A DNA stretch of 64,000 bases, taken from Planococcus sp. MB-3u-03. Its GTDB lineage: Bacteria; Bacillota; Bacilli; Bacillales_A; Planococcaceae. Under the pieces are notes generated by a model. The model was not told the DNA's origin. It saw only the letters and a program-made list of their open reading frames with translations, and did not search any database. The position numbers were made by a program, and so were the translations under genes. Location of the stretch: NCBI RefSeq assembly GCF_002833405.1, contig NZ_CP025135.1, forward strand, positions 973,501-1,037,500, given 5' to 3'. This document shows, piece after piece, positions 39,491 through 48,753 of the stretch (the stretch's first letter is position 1; each line of letters opens with the position of its first letter).

Positions 39491-40039
39491 ATGAATCTGC
39501 TTTTTGAAGGGAAAACCTGTTATCTGCGCACACTTACCGTAGAAGACGCTGAAGACATGGTGCGGATCCTGGTGAAAAACCGTGATTATTGGGCGATTTA
39601 TGAGCCGAGGCATCGCGATAGTTATTTCACGATTGCCGTACAGCGCGAGAAAATTCGCGAGTCGATCTACCAAGCGCGGGAAAATCGGGAATATAGTTTT
39701 GGGGTTTTCTCACACGACACCAATCAGCTGATCGGCCATATATCCATTTACAGCATCAAGCGCCTGCCGTTCCTCAGCGCCCTGGTCGGCTACTCGATGG
39801 ACGAAGAGTTCATCGGCCGAGGGATTGCCAGCGAAGCGGTCCGCTTGATCACGGCTTTCGGATTTGAGCAATTGCGGCTCCATCGCGTGGAAGCGTATGT
39901 CGCTCCGGATAATATCGGCTCGCTGCGCGTACTCGAAAAAGCGGGGTTTGAAAAAGAAGGCTTGCTCAAGCAATTCCTGTTCATCAATGGGGAATGGAAA
40001 GACCATTATTATTACGCATTGCTCGAACAGGATTTTTGA
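39491..40039 (+). CDS. RimJ/RimL-type GNAT N-acetyltransferase
   Basis: A 182-residue acetyltransferase of the ribosomal-protein-serine/alanine type. The acetyl-CoA loop is visible in DEEFIGRGIASEAVRLI, and the late motif HRVEAYVAPDNIGSLRVLEKAGF followed by EKEGLLKQF is characteristic of the group. The protein that it modifies is unknown. It begins one base after the pepF stop, so the two are probably translated together. Confidence 0.87.
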   Translation: MNLLFEGKTCYLRTLTVEDAEDMVRILVKNRDYWAIYEPRHRDSYFTIAVQREKIRESIYQARENREYSFGVFSHDTNQLIGHISIYSIKRLPFLSALVGYSMDEEFIGRGIASEAVRLITAFGFEQLRLHRVEAYVAPDNIGSLRVLEKAGFEKEGLLKQFLFINGEWKDHYYYALLEQDF

Positions 40040-40118
40040 AAGGGCAAGGCCGCCTATCTGAGATGGTGGAAGGATATGCGGAGATGGTTTGAAAGATAAT
40101 GAAGGGAGAGGATGCTAT

Positions 40119-40596
40119 ATGGATCCCCAGAAATTATTTGCTTATCATCAATGGGCGAGCCAGAAGGTGCTGCAATTGGTGGAAGACTCAGGCGAAGAGT
40201 ATTACACGAAAGCGGGTCAGAATTCATTTCCATCGATCCGGGAAACGGTTGCCCATGTCATTGGCGTCGAAAAGATGTGGTTCAAACGGATGAATGGGGT
40301 CAAGAGCCCAGAATTTGAACATTTCGACGTAGACACCGTAGAGAAGGCAAAAGGCAATGCTCTTGCTTCACGCAGAGATGGAATTGTATTTCGCCTCGTT
40401 GACAGAAGAAAGCTGGCAAGAAGAGCTGGATTACCGCAATATGAAAGGCGACGAGTTCCGCCACAGCCGCGAAGAAATGCTTTTCACCGTCGTCAACCAC
40501 GCGAGCTACCACCGGGGCAAATCACTTCCTTATTGCGCCAATTCGGCAAAGCCGGAATCCCGCTTGATTATATTTATTTCAAAAGAAAACCGCTGA
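40119..40596 (+). CDS. DinB-family protein, frameshifted in this sequence
   Basis: DinB-like four-helix protein of about 158 residues. The three metal-binding His are expected in ETVAHVIGVE and in NHASYHRGQI. The ATG at 40119 follows GGGAGAGG. Frame breaks occur near 40351 (G or A run before CAATGC), at the GGGG near 40516, and probably two As at the AAAA near 40582, so that the gene ends at 40596 as DYIYFKKENR; without the last correction the frame runs through the terminator. Many DinB relatives are thiol transferases using bacillithiol; activity here is unknown. Confidence 0.78.
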
Positions 40597-40615
40597 GATT
40601 TCTCAGCGGTTTTCT
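40585..40615 (+). terminator. Terminator after dinB
   Basis: GAAAACCGCTGAGA / TCTCAGCGGTTTTC stem with a short loop. The same 29-base string recurs at 41004-41032. Confidence 0.85.
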
Positions 40616-40689
40616 TTGAATATTGAAGAACTCTATTAATCCGTTATGAATTAAAAGTAGAAACAGCTTTTCAACATTCAAAATCAATG

Positions 40690-40985
40690 ACCTATTTAAG
40701 TATTTGGAGAAGCGTTCGCTCGTAACCCCTTCTGCTCAATAATGCTGCGCATTACTTTCGCAAAGATAATGTCTCCCGTAGGTCGACCTTATCTTTCCAG
40801 TGGATCAGCGAGACGACCGAGACCCCGCAAGGAATGAATGAGCGAAGCAACGCTGAGCACATTCATTTGCGACGCATCTGCCACGCAGATGTGAGAGCAC
40901 AAGGGTTTTGAAGCGGCTGAGGAGGCTTGGGCGCGAGCCCACGGAAAGCGAGCGATAAGCTTCGGAAAATACGACTTCTGACCTT
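40690..40985. repeat. Degenerate dispersed intergenic repeat
   Basis: Gene-free stretch between two converging genes. It contains ACCCCGCAAGG, GCGGCTGAGGAGGC and GCCCACGGAAAGCGAGCG, wording typical of a repeat common between genes in Planococcus and Bacillus, here split by a hairpin block around 40858-40905 (ATTCATTTGCGACGCATCTG onward). That block is the inverted copy of 17048-17088. The first 70 bases (40620-40690) show nothing I recognise. Confidence 0.6.
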
Positions 40986-40999
40986 TTTTCGACAAGCCG

Positions 41000-41032
41000 A
41001 AAAAAAACCGCTGAGATTTCTCAGCGGTTTTC
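41000..41032 (-). terminator. Terminator of the carbonic anhydrase gene
   Basis: Same AACCGCTGAGA / TCTCAGCGGTT stem as after dinB, here in use from the minus strand with an eight-T run (A run at 41000-41007). The stop codon lies in the stem. Confidence 0.85.
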
Positions 41033-41593
41033 GTCTTTATTGCCATCGATGACGACGTCGAGTTTTCCGGTTTTCGGGTCGATGACGAGGCCGTGAACAG
41101 GAACGGTTTTATCCATTAATGGGTGATGGCGGACCATGTCGACGCTGTGGCGCACGCTGTCCGTTACGTTATCGAAGCCTTTCAGCCATTCGTCGAGATT
41201 GACGCCTGAGAATTTCATCTGTTCGATCGTGCTTTCTTCAATGCCGCGCTCTTTCATCTTTTCGATGATGCCTTCCGGTTTTACTTTGGCCATCCCGCAG
41301 TCGTGGTGCCCGACAATATAGATCTCATCTGCCTTCAATTCGTATACGGCCACGAACAAGCTGCGCATGATGCCGCCAAACGGATGGTTGATGATAGCAC
41401 CGGCACTTTTGACGATTTTCACGTCGCCGTTCTTGAAGTTCATCGCTTTTGGCAAGAGTTCAAGCAGGCGGGTATCCATGCAAGTCAAGATGACGATCCG
41501 CTTATCCGGGAGATTGGTGGTGATGAATTCCTCGTAGTGCTTTTCTTCTACAAATTTTTCGTTGTAATCCAAAATCTCATTCAATAAAGACAT
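41021..41593 (-). CDS. Beta-class carbonic anhydrase
   Basis: A 190-residue beta carbonic anhydrase that interconverts CO2 and bicarbonate. Zinc ligands and partner residues are Cys38-x-Asp40-x-Arg42 (TCMDTR), His96 and Cys99 (GHHDCG). It is of the YtiB-like small type. AAGGAGG lies upstream of the ATG. It is downstream of mreBH on the same strand, 30 bases apart, and may share its transcript. Confidence 0.93.
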   Translation of the reverse strand: MSLLNEILDYNEKFVEEKHYEEFITTNLPDKRIVILTCMDTRLLELLPKAMNFKNGDVKIVKSAGAIINHPFGGIMRSLFVAVYELKADEIYIVGHHDCGMAKVKPEGIIEKMKERGIEESTIEQMKFSGVNLDEWLKGFDNVTDSVRHSVDMVRHHPLMDKTVPVHGLVIDPKTGKLDVVIDGNKDENR

Positions 41594-41623
41594 CGTTTTT
41601 CCTCCTTGATGGTGGTTTGGGAT

Positions 41624-42631
41624 TTAACGCGACATTTTTTCGAGCTGGTCGATCATGCCGAGCGACCGGCCAGTGCCGATCGCAACGGATTCCAATGGGT
41701 CCGGCGCGATATGGACGGGTACGGAAATTTCTTGCGCCAGCCATTCCTGCAAGCCTTTCAACAAGGCACCGCCGCCAGAAATGACGACGCCTTGGTCGAC
41801 CATATCGCCCGACAATTCAGCGGGGCAGTTTTCCAGCGTGGCACGGATGCATTCCAAGATGGCTGACAAGGACTCACTGAGCGCTTTTTGCATTTCGTCA
41901 GAACTCAATTCGATCGTTTTCGGCAATCCGCTCAATACGTCACGGCCGCGGATGTTCATCTTTTTCGGTTCGTGAGGGATCGGCGCATAGCCAATTTCTT
42001 TTTTGATCGTTTCCGCCGTTTTCTCGCCGATCAATAAATTATAATGCTTGCGCACGTATTGGATGATGTCTTCATCCATCCGGTCGCCGGCAATCTTGAT
42101 CGTATTGGAAGACACCACGCCGCCGAATGAAATGATGGCGACTTCTGTCGTGCCCCCTCCAATATCGACGATGACCGAAGCGACAGGTTCCGTGATCGGC
42201 AGATTGGCGCCGATTGCTGCAGCTACCGTCTCTTCAATCAAATGTACGGATTTTGCGCCGCTTTGTTTGACGGCATCATGGATGGCGCGTCGTTCGACAG
42301 CGGTGGCACCGGACGGCGTACAGACCATGACTTTTGGCTTCCTGAGAGAGCCGCCGAGCTGTTTCGCCGCTTTTTGCATGACCAGCTTCAAGAGCTCGCG
42401 GGTCACGTCAAAATCGGCGATGACGCCTTCTTTCATCGGGCGCACGATACGGATGGAATCGGGCGCCTTGCCGAGCATCGCTTTCGCCTCGTTGCCAATG
42501 GCGATGACAGCGCCGCTGCGGGCATCGAGGGCGACGATGGATGGTTCGTTCAAGATGACGCCTTTTGACTTAGTATAGACGAGAATATTGGCGGTACCGA
42601 GATCGATCCCGATATCCGTTGCAGAAAACAT
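41624..42631 (-). CDS. mreBH: Actin-like rod-shape protein MreBH
   Basis: A 335-residue MreB-family actin homologue that directs wall synthesis along the cylinder. Phosphate motifs are present: [13 protein letters not shown] (phosphate 1), [12 protein letters not shown] (phosphate 2), and [11 protein letters not shown] (adenosine). It is a stand-alone gene rather than part of mreBCD, and its length equals B. subtilis MreBH, but MreB or Mbl cannot be excluded. The ATG at 42631 follows AGGAGG with a 9-base spacer. A planococcus with MreBH is notable, since members of that genus are often cocci. Confidence 0.85.
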   Translation of the reverse strand: MFSATDIGIDLGTANILVYTKSKGVILNEPSIVALDARSGAVIAIGNEAKAMLGKAPDSIRIVRPMKEGVIADFDVTRELLKLVMQKAAKQLGGSLRKPKVMVCTPSGATAVERRAIHDAVKQSGAKSVHLIEETVAAAIGANLPITEPVASVIVDIGGGTTEVAIISFGGVVSSNTIKIAGDRMDEDIIQYVRKHYNLLIGEKTAETIKKEIGYAPIPHEPKKMNIRGRDVLSGLPKTIELSSDEMQKALSESLSAILECIRATLENCPAELSGDMVDQGVVISGGGALLKGLQEWLAQEISVPVHIAPDPLESVAIGTGRSLGMIDQLEKMSR

Positions 42632-42717
42632 GGATGAATTCCTCCTAATCGGTATAAACACTGCTTATTCAAATTTTATCACTTTTCAGTGAGATGTGAT
42701 AGGGGCACGATAAACAG

Positions 42718-42757
42718 AAAAAAGCTCTGCCCCGTGTATGCGGGGCAGAGCTTTTTT
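42718..42757. terminator. Terminator after the small membrane protein gene
   Basis: AAAAAAGCTCTGCCCC / GGGGCAGAGCTTTTTT, 16-bp perfect stem with an 8-base loop. Confidence 0.9.
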
Positions 42758-42759
42758 GC

Positions 42760-42900
42760 TTAATGACGCTCTTTCGGAAGCGGATCGATATGCTCTGCAT
42801 CATGGCTATGAAGCTCTTTGCCAAGGAAATGAAGCAGGGTGAAGAAGAACATGAAGATCACAGCCATGAATCCGAGGACAACAGTAATACCGTATAGCAT
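42760..42900 (-). CDS. Small single-span membrane protein
   Basis: A 46-residue peptide, starting at the ATG at 42900 after AGAGGGG. Residues 2-25 are hydrophobic (LYGITVVLGFMAVIFMFFF and on), followed by a His-rich, charged tail HFLGKELHSHDAEHID and PLPKERH. It ends just before a strong terminator, and codon use is like that of its neighbours. I do not recognise the family. The tail with four His could bind a metal, which is only a guess. Confidence 0.65.
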   Translation of the reverse strand: MLYGITVVLGFMAVIFMFFFTLLHFLGKELHSHDAEHIDPLPKERH

Positions 42901-42984
42901 CGTGATAACCCCTCTCTAAACTGTAATTATCATACTCAGTATACATGAAAACGCATGGAAAATTAAGTGTCGAATTATCGACCT

Positions 42985-44217
42985 TTAAAATGCCCAGTTG
43001 CCGCTGCGGAAGATCGGTTCACGCGTGCCGTCTTCCAAAATGCCATCGATGTCCATATCGGCAGAGCCGACCATGAAATCGACATGGGTGATGCTTTGGT
43101 TCAAGCCGTGCTCTTTCAATTCATCCGCTGACATCGTCTTGCCGCCTTCTAGGCAGAACGCATAGGCGCTGCCGATCGCGAAGTGGTTGGACGCATTTTC
43201 ATCGAATAAGGTATTGAAGAACAAGATGCCTGAATCGGAAATCGGCGATTGATGGGGCACTAATGCCACTTCGCCGAGGCGGTGGGAGCCTTCATCCGTA
43301 GCCACCAATTCCTTGAGCACTTCTTCGCCTTGTTCGGCCGTGACTTCAGTGATGCGGCCGCCTTCGAATGTGATTTTGAAGCCATCGATGATATTGCCGC
43401 CGTAGCTGAGCGGCTTGGTGCTTGAGACGAAGCCGTTGACATCGTCTTTATGCGGCACGGTGAAGACTTCCTCTGTCGGCATATTGGCCATGAAGGTATG
43501 GCCTTTTTCGTTGACCGAACCTGCGCCTGCCCATAGATGGCCTTTTGGCAGGGCGACTTCGAGGTTTGTGCCTGGTGCCTGATAATGAAGCTTGGCGTAT
43601 TTCTTGTCGTTCAAATAATCAGCTTTGGTGTGGAGCGTGCGGTCGTGTTCAAGCCAAGCTTCGATCGGGTTGTCCGTATCTGCGCGGACAGCCTTGAATA
43701 TCGCTTCCCATAACGCATCCACTTGCTCGTTTTCCGGAAGGTCCGGGAACACTTTCTTTGCCCATTGCGCAGACGGTGCAGCAAGGACGCACCAGCTGAT
43801 TTTGTCGGATTGCACGTACTGTCGGTATTTATTCAGCGCTTGCCCGGTCGCTTTCTGGGACGCTGAAATGCGTTTGGAATCGATGCCTTTCAGCAAGTCC
43901 GGGCTTTGTGAAACGACGCTGATGAAAGCCGCGCCTTGTTCGGCCAATTGCTCCCTTTCCTGGACTTTCCATTCCGGGAATTCCCCAAACGAATCTTCCG
44001 GTGCCTTCTCGAAGCGCGTGCGGGAAATCACATCATCGCTCCAATCCACGAATACTTGTCTTGCACCTTCTTCATAAGCTTTCTTAACGATCAAGCGGAC
44101 GAACGGTGCGGCATCTATGGAAGCTGCAATATACAATTTCTGGTCAGGCTGTATATTGACGCCTACCTTTACCGCCAATTCAGCGTAGCGGGATAACTTT
44201 TCATCAAATGTAGTCAT
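42985..44217 (-). CDS. M29-family aminopeptidase, copy 2
   Basis: A 410-residue paralogue of the gene at 31371. Metal-ligand segments are MPTEEVFT, GEVALVP, NASNHFAIG and SITHVDFMVGSADMDIDG. The start is ATG 44217 with GAGGAG 11 bases upstream; an in-frame TTG at 44223 is closer to that site and cannot be excluded. It is a single gene, separate from the small membrane protein by 84 bases. Confidence 0.9.
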   Translation of the reverse strand: MTTFDEKLSRYAELAVKVGVNIQPDQKLYIAASIDAAPFVRLIVKKAYEEGARQVFVDWSDDVISRTRFEKAPEDSFGEFPEWKVQEREQLAEQGAAFISVVSQSPDLLKGIDSKRISASQKATGQALNKYRQYVQSDKISWCVLAAPSAQWAKKVFPDLPENEQVDALWEAIFKAVRADTDNPIEAWLEHDRTLHTKADYLNDKKYAKLHYQAPGTNLEVALPKGHLWAGAGSVNEKGHTFMANMPTEEVFTVPHKDDVNGFVSSTKPLSYGGNIIDGFKITFEGGRITEVTAEQGEEVLKELVATDEGSHRLGEVALVPHQSPISDSGILFFNTLFDENASNHFAIGSAYAFCLEGGKTMSADELKEHGLNQSITHVDFMVGSADMDIDGILEDGTREPIFRSGNWAF

Positions 44218-44303
44218 TTCCAAAAACACTCCTCTCATCCTTTCTATAGTAGCAATATTCAAACACGTTGCGCAATAGCCGGCCGCTTGAAAGGGAATAA
44301 GAG

Positions 44304-44332
44304 TTGCAATTTATATTATAAAAGTTTATAAT
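44304..44332 (+). promoter_or_regulatory. Promoter of psuK-psuG
   Basis: TTGCAA (44304-44309) and TATAAT (44327-44332) with a 17-base spacer; a near-consensus sigma-A promoter. Confidence 0.8.
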
Positions 44333-44337
44333 ATAAA
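44310..44337. promoter_or_regulatory. Palindromic operator over the psuK promoter
   Basis: TTTATATTATAAA and TTTATAATATAAA are perfect 13-base inverted arms with a 2-base centre (AG). They fill the spacer and cover the -10 box, so a bound protein would block RNA polymerase. The DNA-binding domain of PsuK itself is the obvious candidate. Confidence 0.7.
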
Positions 44338-44363
44338 CAAAAGTTCAAAAGGGAGGGAATCCA

Positions 44364-45458
44364 ATGAACCGCAACGAACAGAAAATCCTTGCGTTGATTG
44401 AACGGGATCCATATATGTCCCAGCAGGAAATGGCGGATGCGCTCGGGATTTCAAGGCCATCTTTAGCCAATTTGATTTCGGGGCTTATCAAGCAAGGGAA
44501 GATTCTCGGCCGCGCATACGTACTGCCTGAAGAAAATGCGATCCTATGCATCGGCGGCGCGAATGTCGACCGTAAGTTCCATCTGAAAGCACCGTCTGTC
44601 CACGGCACTTCGAATCCGGCAACGGTGACGAGAAGCGTCGGGGGCGTGGCGCGAAATATCTCTGAAAACCTGGGCAGGCTTGGGCATGAAGTCCAGTTGA
44701 TGTCGGTAGCTGGAGATGATCCGGAATGGCGCTTCATCGAAGAAGTGTCTTCGCCTTACATGGATACCGCCATGACCAAGGCGCTGCCGCAAGGGGCGAC
44801 AGGCAGCTATACTGCTGTGCTGGAACCCGACGGCGAGATGACTTTAGCATTAGCGGACATGGACATCTACGCGGAATTGACGCCTGGCTACCTGGAGCCT
44901 CACCGCAGCAAATTGATGCGCGCGAAATTGCTGGCAGTCGATTTGAACTGCCCGAAGGAAACCGTAGCGTATTTGCAGGATCTCGCAGCGGCTGCCGATG
45001 TGCCGCTTGCTGTAATTCCTGTATCAGCCCCTAAAATGGAACGCTTAGGAGAAGACTTGAGCGGTGTCTCTTTTTTGATCCTGAACCGCGATGAAGCAGC
45101 CCTCAGGCTCGGCATTTCCATCCGGGATCAAGCGGATTGGAAGCGCTCGGTTGAAATGCTTCTCGATCAAGGCGCAAAAACAGCCGTCGTGACCGGCGGA
45201 AAAGACGGCGCCATGGCGGGCGACGAAAATGGCGTGTTGCATTTCCCGGCAATCGAAACGCAGCAAGTAGAAGATGTCACAGGGGCTGGAGATGCCTTCT
45301 CAGGCGGCCTACTTCACGCCCATCTATCGGGCTATGATTTTCATCAAGCCGTGCAGATGGGCATGCTGAATGCGGCCAGAACGCTCGCAAGCAGCCAGAC
45401 AGTGCGGCCGGAATTAAATGAAACGGTGTTAATAAAAGAACTGGAGGAATTGAAATGA
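44364..45458 (+). CDS. psuK: Pseudouridine kinase with N-terminal helix-turn-helix (PsuK)
   Basis: A 364-residue PfkB-family sugar kinase fused to a winged HTH. Residues 1-55 hold the HTH ([20 protein letters not shown] with the wing [10 protein letters not shown]); the kinase starts near residue 60 ([13 protein letters not shown]) and has the second PfkB signature with the catalytic Asp, [17 protein letters not shown]. The partner psuG overlaps by 4 bases, which fixes the substrate as pseudouridine: phosphorylation then cleavage to uracil and ribose-5-phosphate. The HTH and palindrome upstream suggest autoregulation. Confidence 0.9.
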   Translation: MNRNEQKILALIERDPYMSQQEMADALGISRPSLANLISGLIKQGKILGRAYVLPEENAILCIGGANVDRKFHLKAPSVHGTSNPATVTRSVGGVARNISENLGRLGHEVQLMSVAGDDPEWRFIEEVSSPYMDTAMTKALPQGATGSYTAVLEPDGEMTLALADMDIYAELTPGYLEPHRSKLMRAKLLAVDLNCPKETVAYLQDLAAAADVPLAVIPVSAPKMERLGEDLSGVSFLILNRDEAALRLGISIRDQADWKRSVEMLLDQGAKTAVVTGGKDGAMAGDENGVLHFPAIETQQVEDVTGAGDAFSGGLLHAHLSGYDFHQAVQMGMLNAARTLASSQTVRPELNETVLIKELEELK

Positions 45459-46362
45459 CAAACATGATCAGCTATTCAACAGAAGTGCAGGAAGCCATCG
45501 AACAGAAAAACCGATCGTCGCTTTAGAGTCGACGATCATCTCACACGGCATGCCCTACCCACAAAACGTGGAAACAGCCCGTGAAGTCGAACAAATCGTC
45601 CGCGACAATGGAGCCGTTCCGGCAACGATCGCTTTGATGGACGGCCATATCAAAATCGGCTTGTCAGACGAAGAACTCGAACTTCTGGGCAATTCACCGG
45701 ACGTTGCGAAAGTATCCCGCCGCGACATCGGCCAATTGCTCGCAACGAAAAATCGGCGCGACGACTGTTGCCGCGACGATGATTTGCGCTGAGCTTGCCG
45801 GCATCCGCGTCTTCGCGACCGGCGGTATCGGAGGCGTCCACCGCGGGCGGAAACGACAATGGATATTTCGGCAGACTTGGAAGAGTTGTCGAATACAGGG
45901 GTTGCTGTCGTCTGTGCTGGCGCGAAGTCGATTCTCGATATCGGCCTGACACTCGAATACCTGGAAACGAAAGGCGTTCCGGTCATCGGCTACCAGACGG
46001 ACGAGATGCCGGCGTTCTATACACGCCACAGCGGCTTCCCGCTAAGCTACGGCTCGCAATCGACTGAAGAGCTTGCAGCTATCCTGAAAGCGCAATGGTC
46101 GCTCGGCTTGAAAGGCGGCGCAGTCATTGCCAACCCGATCCCTCAAGAACATGCGCTTGATAAAGACTTTATCGATGGCATCATCGAACAAGCCATGGCG
46201 GAAGCGAAAGCAAACGGCATCAACGGCAAAGAAGTCACGCCATTCCTGCTCGGCAGAGTGAAAGAGTTGACGGAAGGACAGAGCTTGGTTGCCAATATCG
46301 AACTCGTCAAGCACAATGCCAAAGTCGGCGCCGAATTGGCCGCTTCATATGGAGCACTATAA
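45455..46362 (+). CDS. psuG: Pseudouridine-5'-phosphate glycosidase PsuG, frameshifted in this sequence
   Basis: The Mn-dependent C-glycosidase that splits pseudouridine 5'-phosphate. Segments [52 protein letters not shown] and [11 protein letters not shown] match E. coli PsuG. Three breaks: a lost A near 45506, two lost (or one gained) A near 45750, and a lost G near 45845, all in runs. The corrected protein is about 303 residues. The start lies in the psuK stop (ATGA) with GGAGG upstream. Confidence 0.9.
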
Positions 46363-46374
46363 GGACAAATTGTG

Positions 46375-46398
46375 AAAAAGACCCTCGAGGGTCTTTTT
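46375..46398 (+). terminator. Terminator of psuKG
   Basis: AAAAAGACCCTC / GAGGGTCTTTTT perfect palindrome. Confidence 0.8.
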
Positions 46399-46467
46399 AT
46401 TGTTTGCCGGCTGTTCTGTTTTCAGGAGCTCTTTTTCAGGGTAAGGAAAGTCAAGGAGTTGAAGCCC

Positions 46468-47770
46468 ATGAAAACGGATGTGTTCATCGGCGGAGGGGAA
46501 TAGGGGCTGACGCTCGCATTGAAACTGGAAGAAGAGGCTTTGATGTCGTTCTTGCCGAACGCATGGCTGTCCGCTCGCCGACCTATAAAGGGAGCTGCTG
46601 CAGCCGAAGAGCATGCAGATTTTCGACGGCCTCGGCGTATATGACGCGATTTGTGACCGGTCCAACGAAATCAAGGTGCTCGATATGCTGGAACTCTCCA
46701 GTACTTTGAAAGTGAAAGATCAATCGTTCATGGATTACAGCGTGTTGCCCGGAAAATACAACGCCGCTTATATGATCCACCATGAAGAGCTAAAGACCAT
46801 CATTCGGAAAGCGGCTTATGAATACGATAACTTCCATTACCTAAAAGGCACTGCCTGCAAAGGCTATACAGAAAATACGGCCATTCTTCAAAAAGGAACC
46901 GAAAAGTCCGAGGTGGAAGCCAAGTTTTTCTTCGGCGCGGAAGGAAGGTCTTCAGTAACGAGAAAAGCGATGGAAATCGAAGTAAAGCAGACGACATATA
47001 ACCATCATTTTTTGACAGTAACCTTTCCGCGCGCGGAAAATTTCACGGACGGCAAAATCATTTCGACCTATAACCGCTTTCTCGGGCTATTCCCGCTGCC
47101 TGACAATCAAGTGCGCAGCGTCTATTTGATACCGCCAGGGGATTATAAAACCTTGAAGGAAAAGCCAATCAGCCATTTCCATAAGCTTTACACTGATTTG
47201 GCACCGGCCGTGGACGGGTATGTCCAGCGATTGACCGACTGGAAAAAAATCCAGCTGATGATTCCTGTCATGTACCATGCGGAATCCTATGTAAAAGGCA
47301 ATAAAGCGATCATCGGGGATGCGGCCCATGCCGTCCATCCGATGGCAGGGGAGGGCATGAACATGGCGATACAGGATGCTGATGTGCTTGGTGAATTGGC
47401 TGCGGATATGCTGGCCGAGGAAAAAACGGATAAGAGCAACTTGAAATGGTATGAAAAAGTACGCTACCGCCGGGCAGACCATGTCATCCAGCTGAGCCAT
47501 CTGGCAGCGCTTGCCTATTCATTCCCGTATCGCCCGGTCAGCTATTTGCGCCAACGCACTTTTGAGCGCATGGAAGAAGATCCGATCCTTCATTTCAAGC
47601 AGATGCTAAATGTATCAGGGCTCGGTCTATGGAAAGAAAACGTCCGGGACCGCTTTATCCAAGGCGGGTTCATGCCGGTGCGCGCGAAGGAATTGACAGA
47701 AGACACGAAAGAACTGAAATACTACAAACCGGAAGATGACTACCCGTGGAAAGTGGAGGGACTTATATGA
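46468..47770 (+). CDS. FAD-dependent monooxygenase (UbiH/PHBH type), N-terminus frameshifted
   Basis: A class A flavin monooxygenase-like protein of about 433 residues. The FAD Rossmann start at MKTDVFI and GGG is followed by frame damage between about 46490 and 46592; pieces in other frames spell TGRRGFDVVLAERMAVRSPT, so the gene looks whole apart from lost bases. The GD motif IIGDAAHAVHPMAGEGMNMA and the DG-type region are intact. The ATG at 46468 has AAGGAG. The stop overlaps the methyltransferase start (ATGA). The pair suggests hydroxylation followed by methylation of an unknown aromatic or polyketide-like compound. Confidence 0.8.
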
Positions 47771-48753
47771 TCGATATAATGAAGATGGTAAAAGCAAGAA
47801 CGTATATGAAACGCAATGAGCCCTTCCTGTACAGCTGGCATGCATATGTAGGCTATGAACTGGATCTGTTCAAGGCTTTTGAGCGGCCAATGACTCAATA
47901 CGATGTGGCAGATGCATTGTCACTCGATGAGCAACTGCTTGCACAATGGGTAGCGATCGGCGTTTCGATCGGCTATTTAAAAGAGACTGGGCGCAACCGT
48001 TACCAAATAAAGAACCGCTGGAAGTTGCCGAAATCGAAAGGCAATAATTCATCAGGTGTATTGCTAAAAGAAATGATGGAACTGCATATCCCAACGCTTC
48101 TGGAATACCCGAAAATGATGCGCAACCAAAGCCGCCTTCACTTTGACGAGGATGAGCACGCATCAACTGTCGCAGAAACGAGCCGTTTGCTCGAAGTATT
48201 GGCGTATCCAAAAATGGCCAAGAGATTGAAGGAAAAAGACTGCCGCCGTGTGCTTGATATCGGCTGCGGGGAAGGCGGCTACATAAAAAAATTAGGCCAG
48301 CGATTCCCAACAACGCAATTCACGGGAATCGAAATTAGTGAGGAAGTCGTTGAGAAGGCAAGAGAGCTGACAGCAAACCAAAATAATGTTTCCATCGAGC
48401 AGGCGGATTTGTGGAATTACAAGCCGGAATCCCCACAGGATATGGTCATGCTTAATAATGTGCTCCATTACATCCCGCTCGAAAAGCGCCAGGCCTTGTT
48501 CAAGGAAATCAGCAGCTGGATCGCACCAGGCGGCATTTTCTCCGTTGTCACCCCGATTGCCGGCGGCCCGGACAGCCCGCCGTTCGCCAATGTTTTCAAT
48601 AGCTTCTTCTCATCATTCGACAATCTCTATCGGTTGCCAAAAAGAGAAGAACTCATCGAATGGGGAGAAGAATCAAACCTAGAATTCCTAAGCCTCCGCA
48701 CCGTCATCAAAGAAGGCGGCTGGTACATCGTGCAATATGAAAAGAAAAGCTGA
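47767..48753 (+). CDS. Class I SAM-dependent methyltransferase with N-terminal winged helix
   Basis: A 328-residue enzyme. Residues 1-90 look like the dimerisation winged-helix domain found in small-molecule O-methyltransferases (MTQYDVADALSLDEQLLAQW). The SAM loop is VLDIGCGEGG at 162-171, followed by FTGIEISEEVVEKARE and a C-terminal substrate region. GGAGG lies 7 bases before the ATG. It is coupled to the monooxygenase by a 4-base overlap. Its last codons lie within the first unit of the structured tandem repeat. Confidence 0.85.
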   Translation: MIDIMKMVKARTYMKRNEPFLYSWHAYVGYELDLFKAFERPMTQYDVADALSLDEQLLAQWVAIGVSIGYLKETGRNRYQIKNRWKLPKSKGNNSSGVLLKEMMELHIPTLLEYPKMMRNQSRLHFDEDEHASTVAETSRLLEVLAYPKMAKRLKEKDCRRVLDIGCGEGGYIKKLGQRFPTTQFTGIEISEEVVEKARELTANQNNVSIEQADLWNYKPESPQDMVMLNNVLHYIPLEKRQALFKEISSWIAPGGIFSVVTPIAGGPDSPPFANVFNSFFSSFDNLYRLPKREELIEWGEESNLEFLSLRTVIKEGGWYIVQYEKKS

